Shown here one piece after another: positions 1-9,864 of a DNA stretch of 64,000 bases. The notes beneath the pieces were generated by a model. The model had not been told where the DNA came from. It ran no database searches and saw only the letters and a program-made list of their open reading frames with translations. Every line of letters starts with the position of its first letter. Positions within the stretch are counted from its first letter, which is position 1. This DNA comes from an uncultured Methylophilaceae bacterium. GTDB taxonomy: Bacteria > Pseudomonadota > Gammaproteobacteria > Burkholderiales > Methylophilaceae. The position numbers and the translations under genes are program-made. Location of the stretch: the NCBI GenBank assembly GCA_903899965.1, contig CAIULB010000029.1, positions 1 through 64,000 of the forward strand, given 5' to 3'.

Positions 1-6
1 CGCAAC

Positions 7-567
7 GTGGAAAACGTCAATCTTACTGGACACTTTCTCATTGCAATGCCCGCAATGACCGATCCACATTTTGCAAAGTCAGTAACCTACATTTGCGAAC
101 ATAATGAAACAGGCGCGATGGGCGTGGTGATTAACCACCCTATCGAAATGAAATTAGATGCCCTGTTCAAACAAATTAATCTAAACATTTCCGAATTGCC
201 AATCGCCCAGCAAACAGCCCAGTTTGGTGGCCCTGTGCAAATTGAACGTGGCTTTGTGCTTCATCAGCCGCCAGGTGATTGGGATTGCACCATTGCCATT
301 AATGGCGACACCGCGCTTACCACTTCTAAGGACATTCTTGAAGCAGTTGCTAATGGCAGTGGCCCAGAAAAAATGCTCGTGACCCTTGGGTTTGCAGGTT
401 GGTCGCCAGGTCAACTAGAAGATGAAATCAGCAAAAATGCTTGGCTCACCGTAGAGTCTACAGACTCCGTGATTTTTGACACCCCAAATGCAGAAAAACT
501 AAACGCAGCGATGGGCCTACTGGGGTTAAATTTAGCAAACCTTTCCGAGGTGGCTGGTCATGCTTAA
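7..567 (+). CDS. yqgE: YqgE/AlgH family protein
   Basis: This 186-residue protein belongs to the UPF0301 (YqgE/AlgH) family, a soluble family of uncertain biochemical role. The family N-terminus [10 protein letters not shown] is at residues 8-17, followed by [10 protein letters not shown] at 36-45 and a later [10 protein letters not shown] block, and the length is normal. Translation opens with GTG at base 7. Too little upstream sequence is present to exclude an earlier start, but the family usually begins only a few residues before the HFLIAMP motif, which fits. It overlaps ruvX by 8 nt, the usual yqgE-ruvX pairing in proteobacteria, so the two are probably co-transcribed. The family assignment is firm and the function is unknown. 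Confidence 0.93.
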   Translation: MENVNLTGHFLIAMPAMTDPHFAKSVTYICEHNETGAMGVVINHPIEMKLDALFKQINLNISELPIAQQTAQFGGPVQIERGFVLHQPPGDWDCTIAINGDTALTTSKDILEAVANGSGPEKMLVTLGFAGWSPGQLEDEISKNAWLTVESTDSVIFDTPNAEKLNAAMGLLGLNLANLSEVAGHA

Positions 568-1063
568 ATCATTGCAGGCCATCAATAACGACAAAACGAT
601 ACAACCCTCTTTTGAAGGCACCGTGCTTGGCTTTGATTTTGGTCTCAAACGCATCGGCGTAGCCTCAGGTGAACACATGCTGGGTATTGCGCATCCACTT
701 ACTACGCTCAATGCAGAATCCAATGATGATCGATTTAATTTAATTGCCGACTTAATTGAAGAGTGGAAACCAAGCACTTTGGTGGTTGGCTTACCCTTAA
801 GCCTAGACGGTGAAGTGCACGAAGTCACCCTGCTCTGCAAAAAGTTTGCTCGCCGCATGGATGGCCGCTTCAATCTACCTATTATTATGATAGATGAGAG
901 ATTGAGCTCCGCAGAAGCAAGCCAGTCGCTAGGTGAGATCGGCATCAAAGGTCGCAAACAAAAACCGATGTTGGACCAAATGGCGGCACAAGTCATATTA
1001 CAATCCTACTTCGACATGATTACCCATGAAGTGAGCAAAAAGCATCATCATGAACCTACCTAA
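560..1063 (+). CDS. ruvX: RuvX/YqgF family putative pre-16S rRNA nuclease
   Basis: RuvX (YqgF) has an RNase H-like fold and is implicated in 5' maturation of 16S rRNA; it was formerly annotated as a Holliday junction resolvase. The first acidic active-site strand reads [14 protein letters not shown] at residues 24-37, with Asp26 as the expected catalytic residue. The second block [10 protein letters not shown] and the third DERLSS follow in the right order. At 167 residues it is a little longer than many homologues, because of about 20 extra N-terminal residues before the core. It overlaps yqgE by 8 nt and pyrR by 14 nt, which indicates one transcript. Confidence 0.93.
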   Translation: MLKSLQAINNDKTIQPSFEGTVLGFDFGLKRIGVASGEHMLGIAHPLTTLNAESNDDRFNLIADLIEEWKPSTLVVGLPLSLDGEVHEVTLLCKKFARRMDGRFNLPIIMIDERLSSAEASQSLGEIGIKGRKQKPMLDQMAAQVILQSYFDMITHEVSKKHHHEPT

Positions 1064-1547
1064 CGCAGAAACCCTTTTTGAAACGCTCGCCGAGCGCATC
1101 AAGCCACTCATTAAAGCGAACACTGCCATTGTTGGCATCCATAGTGGCGGCGCTTGGTTGGCAGATCGTCTGTTGCCAATATTAGGTAAAGATTTAGAGC
1201 ATGGCATCTTAGATGTGTCATTTTATCGTGATGATTTCAATGAACGCGGCTTACACAGCGAAACGAAGCCGTCGCAAATTCCTTTTGATGTGCAAGATAA
1301 ACACATCATCCTCATTGATGACGTGTTTTATACAGGCCGCACTATTCGTGCCGCGATGAATGAATTGTTTGATTATGGCCGCCCTGCCAGCATTACGTTG
1401 GCAGTTATGGTTAACCGCGGCGGACGTGAATTGCCGATTGCGCCACAAATCAGCGCCTTGGATACGGACCTCGCTGATTCAAAAAATCTACAATTACTCC
1501 GCCATAAGAATGGCACCTTTTACTTTACGCTGGAAGAGAACACGTAA
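1050..1547 (+). CDS. pyrR: PyrR bifunctional pyrimidine regulator / uracil phosphoribosyltransferase
   Basis: PyrR belongs to the type I phosphoribosyltransferase family. In some bacteria it binds pyr mRNA to control attenuation, and it can convert uracil and PRPP to UMP. The PRPP-binding loop [14 protein letters not shown] spans residues 85-98, with the paired acidic residues Asp90-Asp91. An earlier [10 protein letters not shown] stretch corresponds to the flexible substrate loop. The length of 165 residues is typical. The gene lies directly before pyrB, sharing the A of its stop with the pyrB start (TAATG). This placement supports pyrimidine regulation, but whether this copy acts on RNA or only as an enzyme cannot be read from the sequence. 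Confidence 0.92.
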   Translation: MNLPNAETLFETLAERIKPLIKANTAIVGIHSGGAWLADRLLPILGKDLEHGILDVSFYRDDFNERGLHSETKPSQIPFDVQDKHIILIDDVFYTGRTIRAAMNELFDYGRPASITLAVMVNRGGRELPIAPQISALDTDLADSKNLQLLRHKNGTFYFTLEENT

Positions 1548-2494
1548 TGCAAAATCCTCAACTGACCAATGACGGCGAACTTAAACACCTTCTGTCCATT
1601 GAGGGCTTGCCCAAAAGGATATTGAACCAAATCCTAGATACCGCAGAATCGTTTGTGGGTGTAGCCGAACGTGAAGTGAAAAAAGTACCTCTACTGCGCG
1701 GCAAAACAGTGTGCAATCTGTTCTTTGAAAACAGTACACGTACACGCACTACCTTTGAGATTGCGGCAAAACGCTTATCTGCCGATGTGATTACGCTCAA
1801 CGTGAGCACCTCATCACAATCCAAAGGCGAGACGATTCTAGACACCATCGACAACCTCACCGCAATGCACGCTGACATGTTTGTGGTAAGGCATGCACAG
1901 TCTGGCGCCGCGCACATGATTGCAAAGCACGTTGCCCCACACATCAGCGTCATCAATGCAGGGGATGGCCGTCATGCGCACCCTACACAGGGCTTGTTGG
2001 ATGTGTTCACAATACGCAAATACAAACCTGACATGCACAATTTACGTGTCGCCATCGTCGGTGATATTTTGCACTCTAGAGTTGCAAGGTCTGAAATTCA
2101 TGCACTCACCACACTAGGTGTGCCAGAGGTTCGCGTAATTGCACCTAAAACATTACTTCCGCAAGATGTCGAAAAACTAGGCGTGCATGTCTATCACGAC
2201 ATGAATGAAGGCTTAAAAGATGTGGATGTAGTGATGATGCTTCGCCTTCAAAATGAGCGTATGGCTGGCGCAATGCTTCCAAGCTCACAAGAGTACTTCA
2301 AAACCTACGGACTCACCCCAGAAAAACTTGTACTCGCAAGGCCAGATGCCATTGTGATGCACCCTGGACCGATGAACCGAGGCGTAGAAATTGATAGCGC
2401 GGTAGCAGATGGCTCACAGTCTGTCATCTTGCCGCAGGTCACTTACGGGATTGCGGTGCGCATGGCCGTGATGAGCATTCTGGCGGGAAATTAA
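1547..2494 (+). CDS. pyrB: Aspartate carbamoyltransferase catalytic subunit
   Basis: Aspartate carbamoyltransferase condenses carbamoyl phosphate and aspartate to carbamoyl aspartate, the first committed step of pyrimidine synthesis. The carbamoyl-phosphate motif [10 protein letters not shown] is at residues 59-68, HPTQGLLD lies mid-protein and [10 protein letters not shown] near the C-terminus. The 315-residue length is typical. No pyrI regulatory subunit gene follows. Instead a dihydroorotase-like gene begins 2 nt after the stop, the arrangement known from Pseudomonas, where PyrB and an inactive PyrC' form a dodecamer. I infer the same assembly here. Confidence 0.96.
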   Translation: MQNPQLTNDGELKHLLSIEGLPKRILNQILDTAESFVGVAEREVKKVPLLRGKTVCNLFFENSTRTRTTFEIAAKRLSADVITLNVSTSSQSKGETILDTIDNLTAMHADMFVVRHAQSGAAHMIAKHVAPHISVINAGDGRHAHPTQGLLDVFTIRKYKPDMHNLRVAIVGDILHSRVARSEIHALTTLGVPEVRVIAPKTLLPQDVEKLGVHVYHDMNEGLKDVDVVMMLRLQNERMAGAMLPSSQEYFKTYGLTPEKLVLARPDAIVMHPGPMNRGVEIDSAVADGSQSVILPQVTYGIAVRMAVMSILAGN

Positions 2495-2496
2495 TC

Positions 2497-3768
2497 ATGA
2501 AAATACACATCAAAAATGGCCACTTAATCGACCCTAAAAATGGCATAGATGCCCAACAGGATATTTACATCGCCGCAGGCAAAATCGCTGGCATAGGTAA
2601 AGCGCCTGAGGGATTCAATGCCAACCAAACCATCGACGCAACTAACTTAGTCATCATTCCTGGCTTGGTGGATTTATCTGCACGCTTGCGTGAACCTGGC
2701 TTTGAACACAAAGCCACGCTCGAGAGCGAAATGAATGCGGCAGCAGCGGGCGGCGTGACTAGCCTTGCCTGCCCACCAGATACAGACCCTGTGCTTGATG
2801 AGCCAGGCCTAGTAGAAATGCTCAAGCATCGGGCCAAACAACTTAACCAAGCGCATGTTTATCCGCTCGGTGCGCTCACCCACCAATTGGCGGGCAAAGA
2901 AATTACCGAAATGTGCGAGCTTAGCGAAGCTGGCTGTGTCGGCTTTTCACAAGCAGATGTAGCCATTAAAGATACCCAAGTACTATGGCGCGCCATGCAA
3001 TATGCAGCGACATTTGGCTTCACTGTCTGGCTACGTCCAGAAGAACCATACCTAGCTAAAGATGGTGTTGCGCATGATGGCGAAGTCGCCGCGCGACTAG
3101 GCTTAAAAGGCATACCTGCAGCGGCTGAAACCTTAGCTATTGCCAGCATATTGCGTATTGCCAAAGAAACAGGCGCAAAAGTGCATCTATGCCGCCTATC
3201 TACCTCAGAAGGTGTGGAAATGGTGCGCGCCGCGAAAAAAGCAGGCCAAAAAGTCACCTGTGATGTCAGCGCAAATCACCTACACCTCACCGACTTTGAT
3301 ATTGGCTACTTTGATGCCAACACGCACCTAAAACCACCTGTACGTAGCCAACGTGACAAAACAGCGCTCACTAATGGCCTAGCAGATGGCACCATTGATG
3401 CAATCTGCTCTGACCACACACCAGTGGATGACGATGCGAAGCTCTATCCTTTTGCCGAAGCTGAAGCAGGCGCGACAGGGCTAGAGTTACTATTACCTCT
3501 CACCCTAAAATGGGCAGAAGATCACAAGCTCAAATTAAGCGATGCGGTAAAATACATCACCCAAGCGCCAGCCAGTATCTTGGGCGTTGCAGCTGGTGAT
3601 TTAAGCGTGAATGCAAACGCAGATATTTGCGTGTTTGACCCGAAACAATATTGGAAAATAGAACCGAAAGCGCTACTCAGCCAAGGTAAAAACACACCAT
3701 TTTTAGGACTGGAACTCGCAGGAAAAGTGAAATACACCCTTGTAAACGGGCATGTGGTTCATGGATAA
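2497..3768 (+). CDS. pyrC: Dihydroorotase-like protein PyrC', probably catalytically inactive
   Basis: This 423-residue protein has the type I dihydroorotase fold. The metal-binding signature, normally D-x-H-x-H-x-R-x-P, reads DLSARLREPG at residues 59-68, so both zinc-ligand histidines are replaced (Ser61 and Arg63). The CHxST-type segment reads CRLST with Arg233 in place of His. The late SDHTP motif with Asp306 and the substrate-binding HLKPPVRS stretch remain. Active enzymes need the HxH pair, so this copy is probably a structural partner of PyrB, as described for Pseudomonas PyrC'. A true dihydroorotase should be encoded elsewhere. It is the last gene before a strong terminator. Confidence 0.9.
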   Translation: MKIHIKNGHLIDPKNGIDAQQDIYIAAGKIAGIGKAPEGFNANQTIDATNLVIIPGLVDLSARLREPGFEHKATLESEMNAAAAGGVTSLACPPDTDPVLDEPGLVEMLKHRAKQLNQAHVYPLGALTHQLAGKEITEMCELSEAGCVGFSQADVAIKDTQVLWRAMQYAATFGFTVWLRPEEPYLAKDGVAHDGEVAARLGLKGIPAAAETLAIASILRIAKETGAKVHLCRLSTSEGVEMVRAAKKAGQKVTCDVSANHLHLTDFDIGYFDANTHLKPPVRSQRDKTALTNGLADGTIDAICSDHTPVDDDAKLYPFAEAEAGATGLELLLPLTLKWAEDHKLKLSDAVKYITQAPASILGVAAGDLSVNANADICVFDPKQYWKIEPKALLSQGKNTPFLGLELAGKVKYTLVNGHVVHG

Positions 3769-3784
3769 ATGAACCATTAGAAAT

Positions 3785-3816
3785 AAAAAAAGCGCATTTC
3801 AAATGCGCTTTTTTTA
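3785..3816. terminator. Bidirectional rho-independent terminator between pyrC' and the RND pump gene
   Basis: The arms AGCGCATTT (3791-3799) and AAATGCGCT (3801-3809) form a perfect inverted repeat. It is flanked by an A-run on the left and a T-run on the right, so it can end transcription of both convergent operons. Confidence 0.9.
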
Positions 3817-3821
3817 TTTAC

Positions 3822-6800
3822 TTAAGCCGACTTATCAAGCGTCAACAAGCTTTTTAACTTAGGCGTAATCAACTGCTCAAAATCGTCAATCAGCACATAC
3901 ACCACAGGCACAAATAACAAACTCAATGCAGTAGAAGCAAATAACCCTCCAATCACTGCAACCGCCATAGGTTCACGGAAAGCGTTGCCAGCCCCAAAGC
4001 CAAGCACCAATGGCAACATACCAGCAATCATCGCCATAGAAGTCATGATGATAGGTTTAGCGCGTTGTTGGGCAGCTTCTAAAATGGCCTCGTAACGAGA
4101 CTTTCCAGATGCAATGGTTTCGATAATGCAGTCAACCAACAAGATGCCGTTTTTACCAACGATGCCTGAGAGCATAAGAATGCCAATCACTGATGGCAAG
4201 GAAAGCGATTCACCGAATATCCAAAGCGCCAAACAAGCACCAAAGATAGAAAGCGGTAGCGCGACCATAATGGTGATGGGCTGAAGCACGGTGCGGAATA
4301 AAAGCACTAACACGCCAAGCACGACCATAGCGCCAAACACCATGGCCGTTAAGAATGAATCAAACATTTCGCCCAGCAATTCCGCATCGCCCGTATCAAA
4401 ACGCTTCACAGTTTTAGGGAGGTTTTTTAAGGCAGGCAATTGCTCAACAGCATCCAAGCCCTCACCTAGCGTTGCATTTATAAGATTAGCTTCTAGCGTA
4501 ATTTGGCGCTGTCTGTCGTAACGCAAAATGCTAGCGGGGCCAGCGCTAAAGCTCACATCTGCCACTGCAGAAATCGGCAACATCGTGCCTTCGCTGTTAG
4601 GCACCAGCAATTGGCTAATCATCGCGCCATCTTCTTTAGCTGCTGCATTAAGCTGAACACGCAAAGGAATTTGGCGTCCATCAAGGCTTATTTTGGCAAG
4701 ATTAGAATTTAAATCACCCATCGTTGCGACGCGACCAGTATCTGCAATTACATCTGCATTCACACCAAAGCGAGCCGCATCTTCTGTTCTTGGGGTAATC
4801 ATATATTCAGAATGCGGCAATGGAATGGTGGATGAAACCTCTTTTAGGCTAGGCAAGCCGCGCATTTGGGTTTCCAAGGCGCTTGCCGTTTGAGCTAAAT
4901 CATCAGGGGAGCTGCTTGCCAGCGAGAATGTTAGTGCCTTGCTTCCGTTTTCATTCAGCACCGAAATTCGCGCATTTGGAATAGCCGCAAAATCTTGCAG
5001 AATTGTTTGCTCAAATGCTTTTACATCCAGATCACGCTCAGGCCTTGGTTTGAGGCGCACCAAAACCGAAGCACGGCGCACTTCTCCATCAATATTGGTA
5101 TCAACATCCGCGCCACCAGCCAAGGTGTAAATCGACTGCACTTCTGGTTTTTTGCGTAAAGCCTCTGTCATCAAACCCAGCACATGGTCAGTTTCTTCAA
5201 CACGCAAACCTGTTGGCAACTCCACTTGCAGTGTTGATTGCGACTTATCTTCAAACGGCATGAAGTCGGTTGGCAAGCGAGATGCAATCAACACCGTTAC
5301 GCCCATAATGCCGACAGCGATTAATAATGAGGTTTTCGGTTTAGCTAAAGCTAGCTCCAACCAGTGGCGATAGTTTGCCATCCATGATGAAGGTGCATGC
5401 GCTTCATCGAAAGGCTTGAGGAAATAAGCCGCCAACACAGGGGTAATAAAACGCGCAACGAACAACGAGAAAATAGTTGCAACCGCTACAGTTAAACCAA
5501 ATTGAATAAAGTATTGCCCAACCACGCCGCCCATAAAGCTCACCGGCACGAATACCGCCACAATCACTACAGTCGTTGCAACAACGGCAAGGCCAATTTC
5601 ATCAGCAGCGTCCATCGCGGCGTGGTAAGCGGTTTTACCCATACGCAAATGGCGCATGATGTTTTCAATCTCAACAATCGCATCGTCCACCAGCACACCC
5701 GAAACGAGCGACAAAGCTAACAAACTGACCATATTGAGCGAAAAGCCTAGCCATTGCATGACGAGGAAAGTAGGAATCACAGATAGCGGAATGCCCAGCG
5801 CAGTAATCCAAGTTGCACGCCAATTGCGGAAGAATACAAACACCACAGCCGCCGCTAGCAAAGCGCCTTCAATAAACGACCAAAGTGCTGCATGGTAAGT
5901 ATCTTGGGTAAACTCGACTAAGGTTTGCGCCTCAGTAAAACTGACATCGGGCTGACTGACTTGAATCTCTTTAAGCACAGCTTGCACTTCTTTTTCAACG
6001 CTAACTTCGCTTGCGGTTTTTGAACGATAAACGGCAAAGCCAACCACAGGCTCGCCATCTAATCGAGCGATTTGGCGTTTTGCCGAAGTGGTGTCAATCA
6101 CATCACCCAAATCCGCCAAGCGCACAAAGCGCTGGCCTGGCAAGGCGATATTCATATTCTGCAAACTGACTACATCAGCCGGAGCCCCTAAAGTGCGAAT
6201 GAGCGTTTCTTGCCCTGCGCTATCAATACGCCCTGCTGGCAAGTTTTGAACTGAAGCAAGCAATTGATCGTTAATTGCGGAAGCTGTGACACCGTAGCTT
6301 TGAAGTTTCACAGAGTCTAAGGCGATGCGGATTTCACGCCCAACACCACCTTGCCGCTGCACTTTCGCCACGCCTTTAATGGCCAACAAAGCACGGCTAA
6401 TTTGCGTATCCACCAGCAAAGTCGATTGTTCAATCGAGCGTTGTGGTGCCTGCACGGCATAAGTCAAAACCGGCACAACATCAGCATCAATACTTTGTAT
6501 CATTGGCTCTTCAGAACCACGCGGCAATAAAGGCTTAATGCCTATCATTTGGTCGCGCACTTTTGAAAGTGCTTGATTGATGTCAGTGCCTAACTGGAAT
6601 TCTATTTTAGTGCTCGATACGCTATCAGTCACGCTTGAAGTAATGTGCTTAATATTGCCGATACCCGCCAATGCGGTTTCCACTCGAAGCGTAATTTGGG
6701 ATTCAATTTCCGTAGGTGATGCGCCAGGCAAAAACACCGACACATTGACCACTGGGATGTTCACGTTAGGCATGCCGTTCAACGGCAAGCGTGAGAACGA

Positions 6801-6887
6801 CATTAAGCCAGTCACCACCAAGCCAACAAATATGACTATCGGCACTAGCGGGCGTTTAATCGCCCATGAAGAAATCCGCAAAGCCAT
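3822..6887 (-). CDS. RND efflux pump inner membrane transporter (HAE1-type)
   Basis: This 1021-residue AcrB/MdtB-like proton-driven exporter has the two-fold repeat of the RND family. Membrane segment 1 is near residues 12-31, followed by a long periplasmic loop, a first cluster of membrane helices, a second loop and a final helix cluster. The proton-relay region reads GVLVDDAIVEIEN around residue 400, carrying the double Asp of the drug-exporting (HAE1) subfamily, and the matching GIVGKNGILLVD segment with Lys lies in the C-terminal half. It is the last gene of a three-gene operon, and its ATG overlaps the adaptor stop by 1 nt. The substrate cannot be predicted. No local regulator gene is adjacent. 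Confidence 0.93.
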   Translation of the reverse strand: MALRISSWAIKRPLVPIVIFVGLVVTGLMSFSRLPLNGMPNVNIPVVNVSVFLPGASPTEIESQITLRVETALAGIGNIKHITSSVTDSVSSTKIEFQLGTDINQALSKVRDQMIGIKPLLPRGSEEPMIQSIDADVVPVLTYAVQAPQRSIEQSTLLVDTQISRALLAIKGVAKVQRQGGVGREIRIALDSVKLQSYGVTASAINDQLLASVQNLPAGRIDSAGQETLIRTLGAPADVVSLQNMNIALPGQRFVRLADLGDVIDTTSAKRQIARLDGEPVVGFAVYRSKTASEVSVEKEVQAVLKEIQVSQPDVSFTEAQTLVEFTQDTYHAALWSFIEGALLAAAVVFVFFRNWRATWITALGIPLSVIPTFLVMQWLGFSLNMVSLLALSLVSGVLVDDAIVEIENIMRHLRMGKTAYHAAMDAADEIGLAVVATTVVIVAVFVPVSFMGGVVGQYFIQFGLTVAVATIFSLFVARFITPVLAAYFLKPFDEAHAPSSWMANYRHWLELALAKPKTSLLIAVGIMGVTVLIASRLPTDFMPFEDKSQSTLQVELPTGLRVEETDHVLGLMTEALRKKPEVQSIYTLAGGADVDTNIDGEVRRASVLVRLKPRPERDLDVKAFEQTILQDFAAIPNARISVLNENGSKALTFSLASSSPDDLAQTASALETQMRGLPSLKEVSSTIPLPHSEYMITPRTEDAARFGVNADVIADTGRVATMGDLNSNLAKISLDGRQIPLRVQLNAAAKEDGAMISQLLVPNSEGTMLPISAVADVSFSAGPASILRYDRQRQITLEANLINATLGEGLDAVEQLPALKNLPKTVKRFDTGDAELLGEMFDSFLTAMVFGAMVVLGVLVLLFRTVLQPITIMVALPLSIFGACLALWIFGESLSLPSVIGILMLSGIVGKNGILLVDCIIETIASGKSRYEAILEAAQQRAKPIIMTSMAMIAGMLPLVLGFGAGNAFREPMAVAVIGGLFASTALSLLFVPVVYVLIDDFEQLITPKLKSLLTLDKSA

Positions 6888-8146
6888 TAGCTTGAAGACC
6901 CTGTCGTTACCTTAACAGGCTCGCCATCACGCAAGAATGAAGCTGCTGTATCAATCACCACCATGCCTACTGATACACCATCAAGAATTTCTAGCGTATT
7001 GCCAATATGCTGACCGACTCTGACTGGCTGACGTTTTGCCAAGCCGTCTTTTGCACTAAATACATAAGCTGATGAACCTTCAAAACGCACTGAGGTATCA
7101 GGCAAATAAATACCATTTCTTGAAGTGGCATTCACCACGACACGCGCAAACTGCCCAAGGATTAAATTGGGTGCTTGGTCAAAGCGAACGCGCACTTTTG
7201 CGATTTGGTTTTGGCGGTTAATTTGTGTGGCAGCGCGGCTGATTTTGCCTTTATAGATATTAGCTGATTGCGCATTAACTGTATTAGGCGCTTTAGCGGC
7301 TGATGTGTTGGTAAGCAACTCTATACTAACTGGCATTCCTAGTATCAAACGCGAGGCATCATCGGCAGAAACTTCCAGCTCAACTTCAATATCATCATCC
7401 CGCAACACATTAAACAAAGGCTCTGCATTTTGCGCAAGCGACATACCAGTTCTCGCTTTGCGCTCTATCACTGTGCCAGAAACTGGCGAACGAATCTCAG
7501 CTTGGTTCAAACGCAAATCAGACTCGGCAAGCTGTGCGCTAGCCAAATTAAAATCAGCTTGCGCCATGCTAAGACTGTTCTTCATGGCCTGCACTCGTGC
7601 CTTTGCCAATTGTTCCGCCGTGATGCGCTGATCCCTAACTTCGCGTGAAATCAATCCTGTTTCAGCCACGACCTCGGCGCGCTGACGCTCTGTCTGTGCT
7701 TGAGCATATTGTACTTGCGCTTCTTCTAGTGCATTTTCTTGCTGTTTAATGGCAAGACTAGCTTTTTGTTGAGTCGCTTGCTGTTGCGTTTTTTGAATAC
7801 GTAAAGCTGAAGCATCCACTGTGGCTAATATCGTGCCAGCTTTTACATGCTTCCCAGCTTCAACCAAAACTTTATCAATACGGCCTTGGACTAGCTCACT
7901 GTAAACAGGCACCTCATCACGTCCAACCACGGGGCCTGAAAAAGTCATGCGCCTTTGGACGCTCCCTATATGTGCAGTCACCCCAGTGACTGCAATCACT
8001 TGGCCATTTTTTTTATCCTCAGCATAAGCTTTTAAAGTAATGCAATTGATAAGGACAAGTAGAATGAATGCAAGGCTTGCAATCATCATACTGCGGGTTA
8101 TTTTTTGTGTGGTGCATCTCTTCATGAAACTTTTTACCTCAAGCAA
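6887..8146 (-). CDS. RND efflux periplasmic adaptor (membrane fusion protein)
   Basis: This 419-residue HlyD/AcrA-type adaptor links the inner membrane pump to the outer membrane channel. An N-terminal hydrophobic segment at about residues 20-43 ends in AYAEDKK and serves as a signal peptide or anchor. A biotinyl-lipoyl-like half (VEAGKHVKAGTILATVD) follows, then a long Gln/Ala-rich coiled-coil hairpin around residues 120-215. The second lipoyl half contains SPVSGTVIERKARTG, and beta-barrel and membrane-proximal domains finish the protein. The order outer membrane factor, adaptor, pump and the short gaps indicate one operon. Confidence 0.93.
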   Translation of the reverse strand: MLEVKSFMKRCTTQKITRSMMIASLAFILLVLINCITLKAYAEDKKNGQVIAVTGVTAHIGSVQRRMTFSGPVVGRDEVPVYSELVQGRIDKVLVEAGKHVKAGTILATVDASALRIQKTQQQATQQKASLAIKQQENALEEAQVQYAQAQTERQRAEVVAETGLISREVRDQRITAEQLAKARVQAMKNSLSMAQADFNLASAQLAESDLRLNQAEIRSPVSGTVIERKARTGMSLAQNAEPLFNVLRDDDIEVELEVSADDASRLILGMPVSIELLTNTSAAKAPNTVNAQSANIYKGKISRAATQINRQNQIAKVRVRFDQAPNLILGQFARVVVNATSRNGIYLPDTSVRFEGSSAYVFSAKDGLAKRQPVRVGQHIGNTLEILDGVSVGMVVIDTAASFLRDGEPVKVTTGSSS

Positions 8147-8160
8147 TTTTTACTTAAATA

Positions 8161-9630
8161 TTATTTAACTGCTGCTGGCTTTTGAGCCATACGCGCTTTT
8201 TCAATCGTCATATTAGTTTGTGCTTTATTTGCCGCCGCAAATGCTGCTAGCCATGCTGATTGCTCATCGGCATGTACCAATTTACGCTCTTGCAATTTCG
8301 CCTGGCCACGGAACGCCTCCAGTGGGCTTAAGTAGCCTTTATTCAAACCAACTTTATTACGTTTTGCCGCCTCTTCTAAATCTAAAGCCTCTTTGGCGGT
8401 TCGAACTATGCGTTCATCCATTGCATTAAAATTAGCAATAGTGATTTCGGTTTCGGCAATAGCCTGCAAGACTATATCCCGATAGCTCAAGATACTGCGA
8501 CGTAACTCCGCCTCACTGGCATTTTTCTGTTCACGTAACATTCCCCAATCCCAAATAGGGAATCGAAGTGAGGGGGCAATGAAATTAATAATTCCATCTT
8601 TAGCTGTTGAACCATTTCTTACAATCGTACCAGAATACAAGACCGCGCCTTCCAAGCCGATTTTAGGATATAGCTCAGCATCAGAAACGCCTACCGCGCC
8701 AGCGGCGTGCATAATTCCAGCTACAGCCGTTTGTACATCTGGGCGTTGCATAATCACGTCAACAGGCACGGCAAAGGGAGGGAGTTGCGCTCGTTCAATT
8801 TGCCATGATGGCGCACTAAAGTTCAACCATGCTGACAACGGCGCCTCCAATCCACACAAGACATCTAGGCGCTGAATGGAGGACTCACGGATTGCGTTCA
8901 TTTCAGAAAGCGCAGAGTCAGCTTCAATTAATCTACTACGGGCTTCCATCACATCTTGCTGAGATGCTGCGCCAACATCAACAGACCGCTCAAACATCTC
9001 ATAGATGCCCTGGTTGTAAGCCACTATCTTTTTGAGCGATTGGACTTTTTGGTCAGCCGCCCTAAGTTCACCATAAACACGCACCACCTCTGCGATTAAG
9101 CTTGTTTTAGCTGCAATAGTAGATGCAGCAGCGACATCTACATTAGCTTGCGCCATATTACGTTCACCCTCTTTTTTAGAGGTGTAAGGTATTTCCCAAT
9201 TGAAGTCGAAGCCTAATAAATATGCCGATGAAGAACGATAGTTACCAAAAGCTACTGAGCTATTTGGACCTAAATACAAACCAAATTTAGGCTTATGAGA
9301 TGCAAGGGTAGCTTTTTCTAAAGCCCGCTCAGAATTTAAGCGTTCATAAGATTGCGCCACGTTTAGATTGTTTTTGAGTGCCAGCTCAACGGCATCGTTC
9401 AGAACCGGATCCTTTAGAGCAGTCCACCAAGCTTCATTAGACGCGGAAGTTGAAGTTGAAACAGCAGAATTTCGCCATGCAGAGGGAGTTTTGACATTTA
9501 AATCGGGGTGCGGCACTGATCCGCAAGCAACAAGCGCCAAAGACAAAAAAACTATCGCCAAGGAACTTACTTTATCAGTATTAATATAGATTCTATTTTT
9601 ATGACCACAAGAAAACATTAAAACGCCCAT
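8161..9630 (-). CDS. RND efflux outer membrane lipoprotein (NodT/OprM family)
   Basis: This TolC-like outer membrane factor contains two OEP repeats with long helical stretches. A lipoprotein signal is visible: a hydrophobic segment ending in LALVACGS, where the Cys would be lipidated, followed by the mature start. The reading frame is open to 9699, but I prefer the ATG at 9630. A GGAG element lies about 10 nt upstream of it, and the signal peptide follows at a more usual distance. It is first in the operon with the adaptor (14 nt away) and pump. It could also work with other inner membrane partners, as NodT-type channels often do. Confidence 0.9.
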   Translation of the reverse strand: MGVLMFSCGHKNRIYINTDKVSSLAIVFLSLALVACGSVPHPDLNVKTPSAWRNSAVSTSTSASNEAWWTALKDPVLNDAVELALKNNLNVAQSYERLNSERALEKATLASHKPKFGLYLGPNSSVAFGNYRSSSAYLLGFDFNWEIPYTSKKEGERNMAQANVDVAAASTIAAKTSLIAEVVRVYGELRAADQKVQSLKKIVAYNQGIYEMFERSVDVGAASQQDVMEARSRLIEADSALSEMNAIRESSIQRLDVLCGLEAPLSAWLNFSAPSWQIERAQLPPFAVPVDVIMQRPDVQTAVAGIMHAAGAVGVSDAELYPKIGLEGAVLYSGTIVRNGSTAKDGIINFIAPSLRFPIWDWGMLREQKNASEAELRRSILSYRDIVLQAIAETEITIANFNAMDERIVRTAKEALDLEEAAKRNKVGLNKGYLSPLEAFRGQAKLQERKLVHADEQSAWLAAFAAANKAQTNMTIEKARMAQKPAAVK

Positions 9631-9798
9631 TAGCAAGCTTCTCCGTTGACTCAACTCCCACCGAGCCTGCAAGTGAAGCACAGTGTGTAATAGTCCCACA
9701 AATAGAAAAACGGAGGCAAGTAATTTCAGAAAATTTAAATGCCTAAAATTGATATCTACTCAATCATTAGAAACATGATTTTTGAGTCGACACTCCGA

Positions 9799-9804
9799 TA
9801 TAAT
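9799..9804 (+). promoter_or_regulatory. Consensus -10 hexamer upstream of yggS
   Basis: TATAAT is present here but no good -35 is seen at 16-18 nt. If used, transcription would start near 9811. That is too close to an ATG at 9814 for a ribosome binding site, and it argues for the downstream ATG at 9865 as the yggS start. Confidence 0.45.
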
Positions 9805-9864
9805 CTATATTAAATGAATATCAAAAAAAATGCATCATTAGTTGCAAGAAAATCTGTCAATAAA

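Noticed and set aside
3822-6887. Numerous plus-strand frames opposite the RND pump gene
   Set aside because: All lie antisense to a long, well-recognised gene and show no domain of their own.
9814-9864. N-terminal extension of yggS
   Set aside because: The 17 residues are not typical of the family, and the TATAAT at 9799 leaves no room for a leader before 9814.
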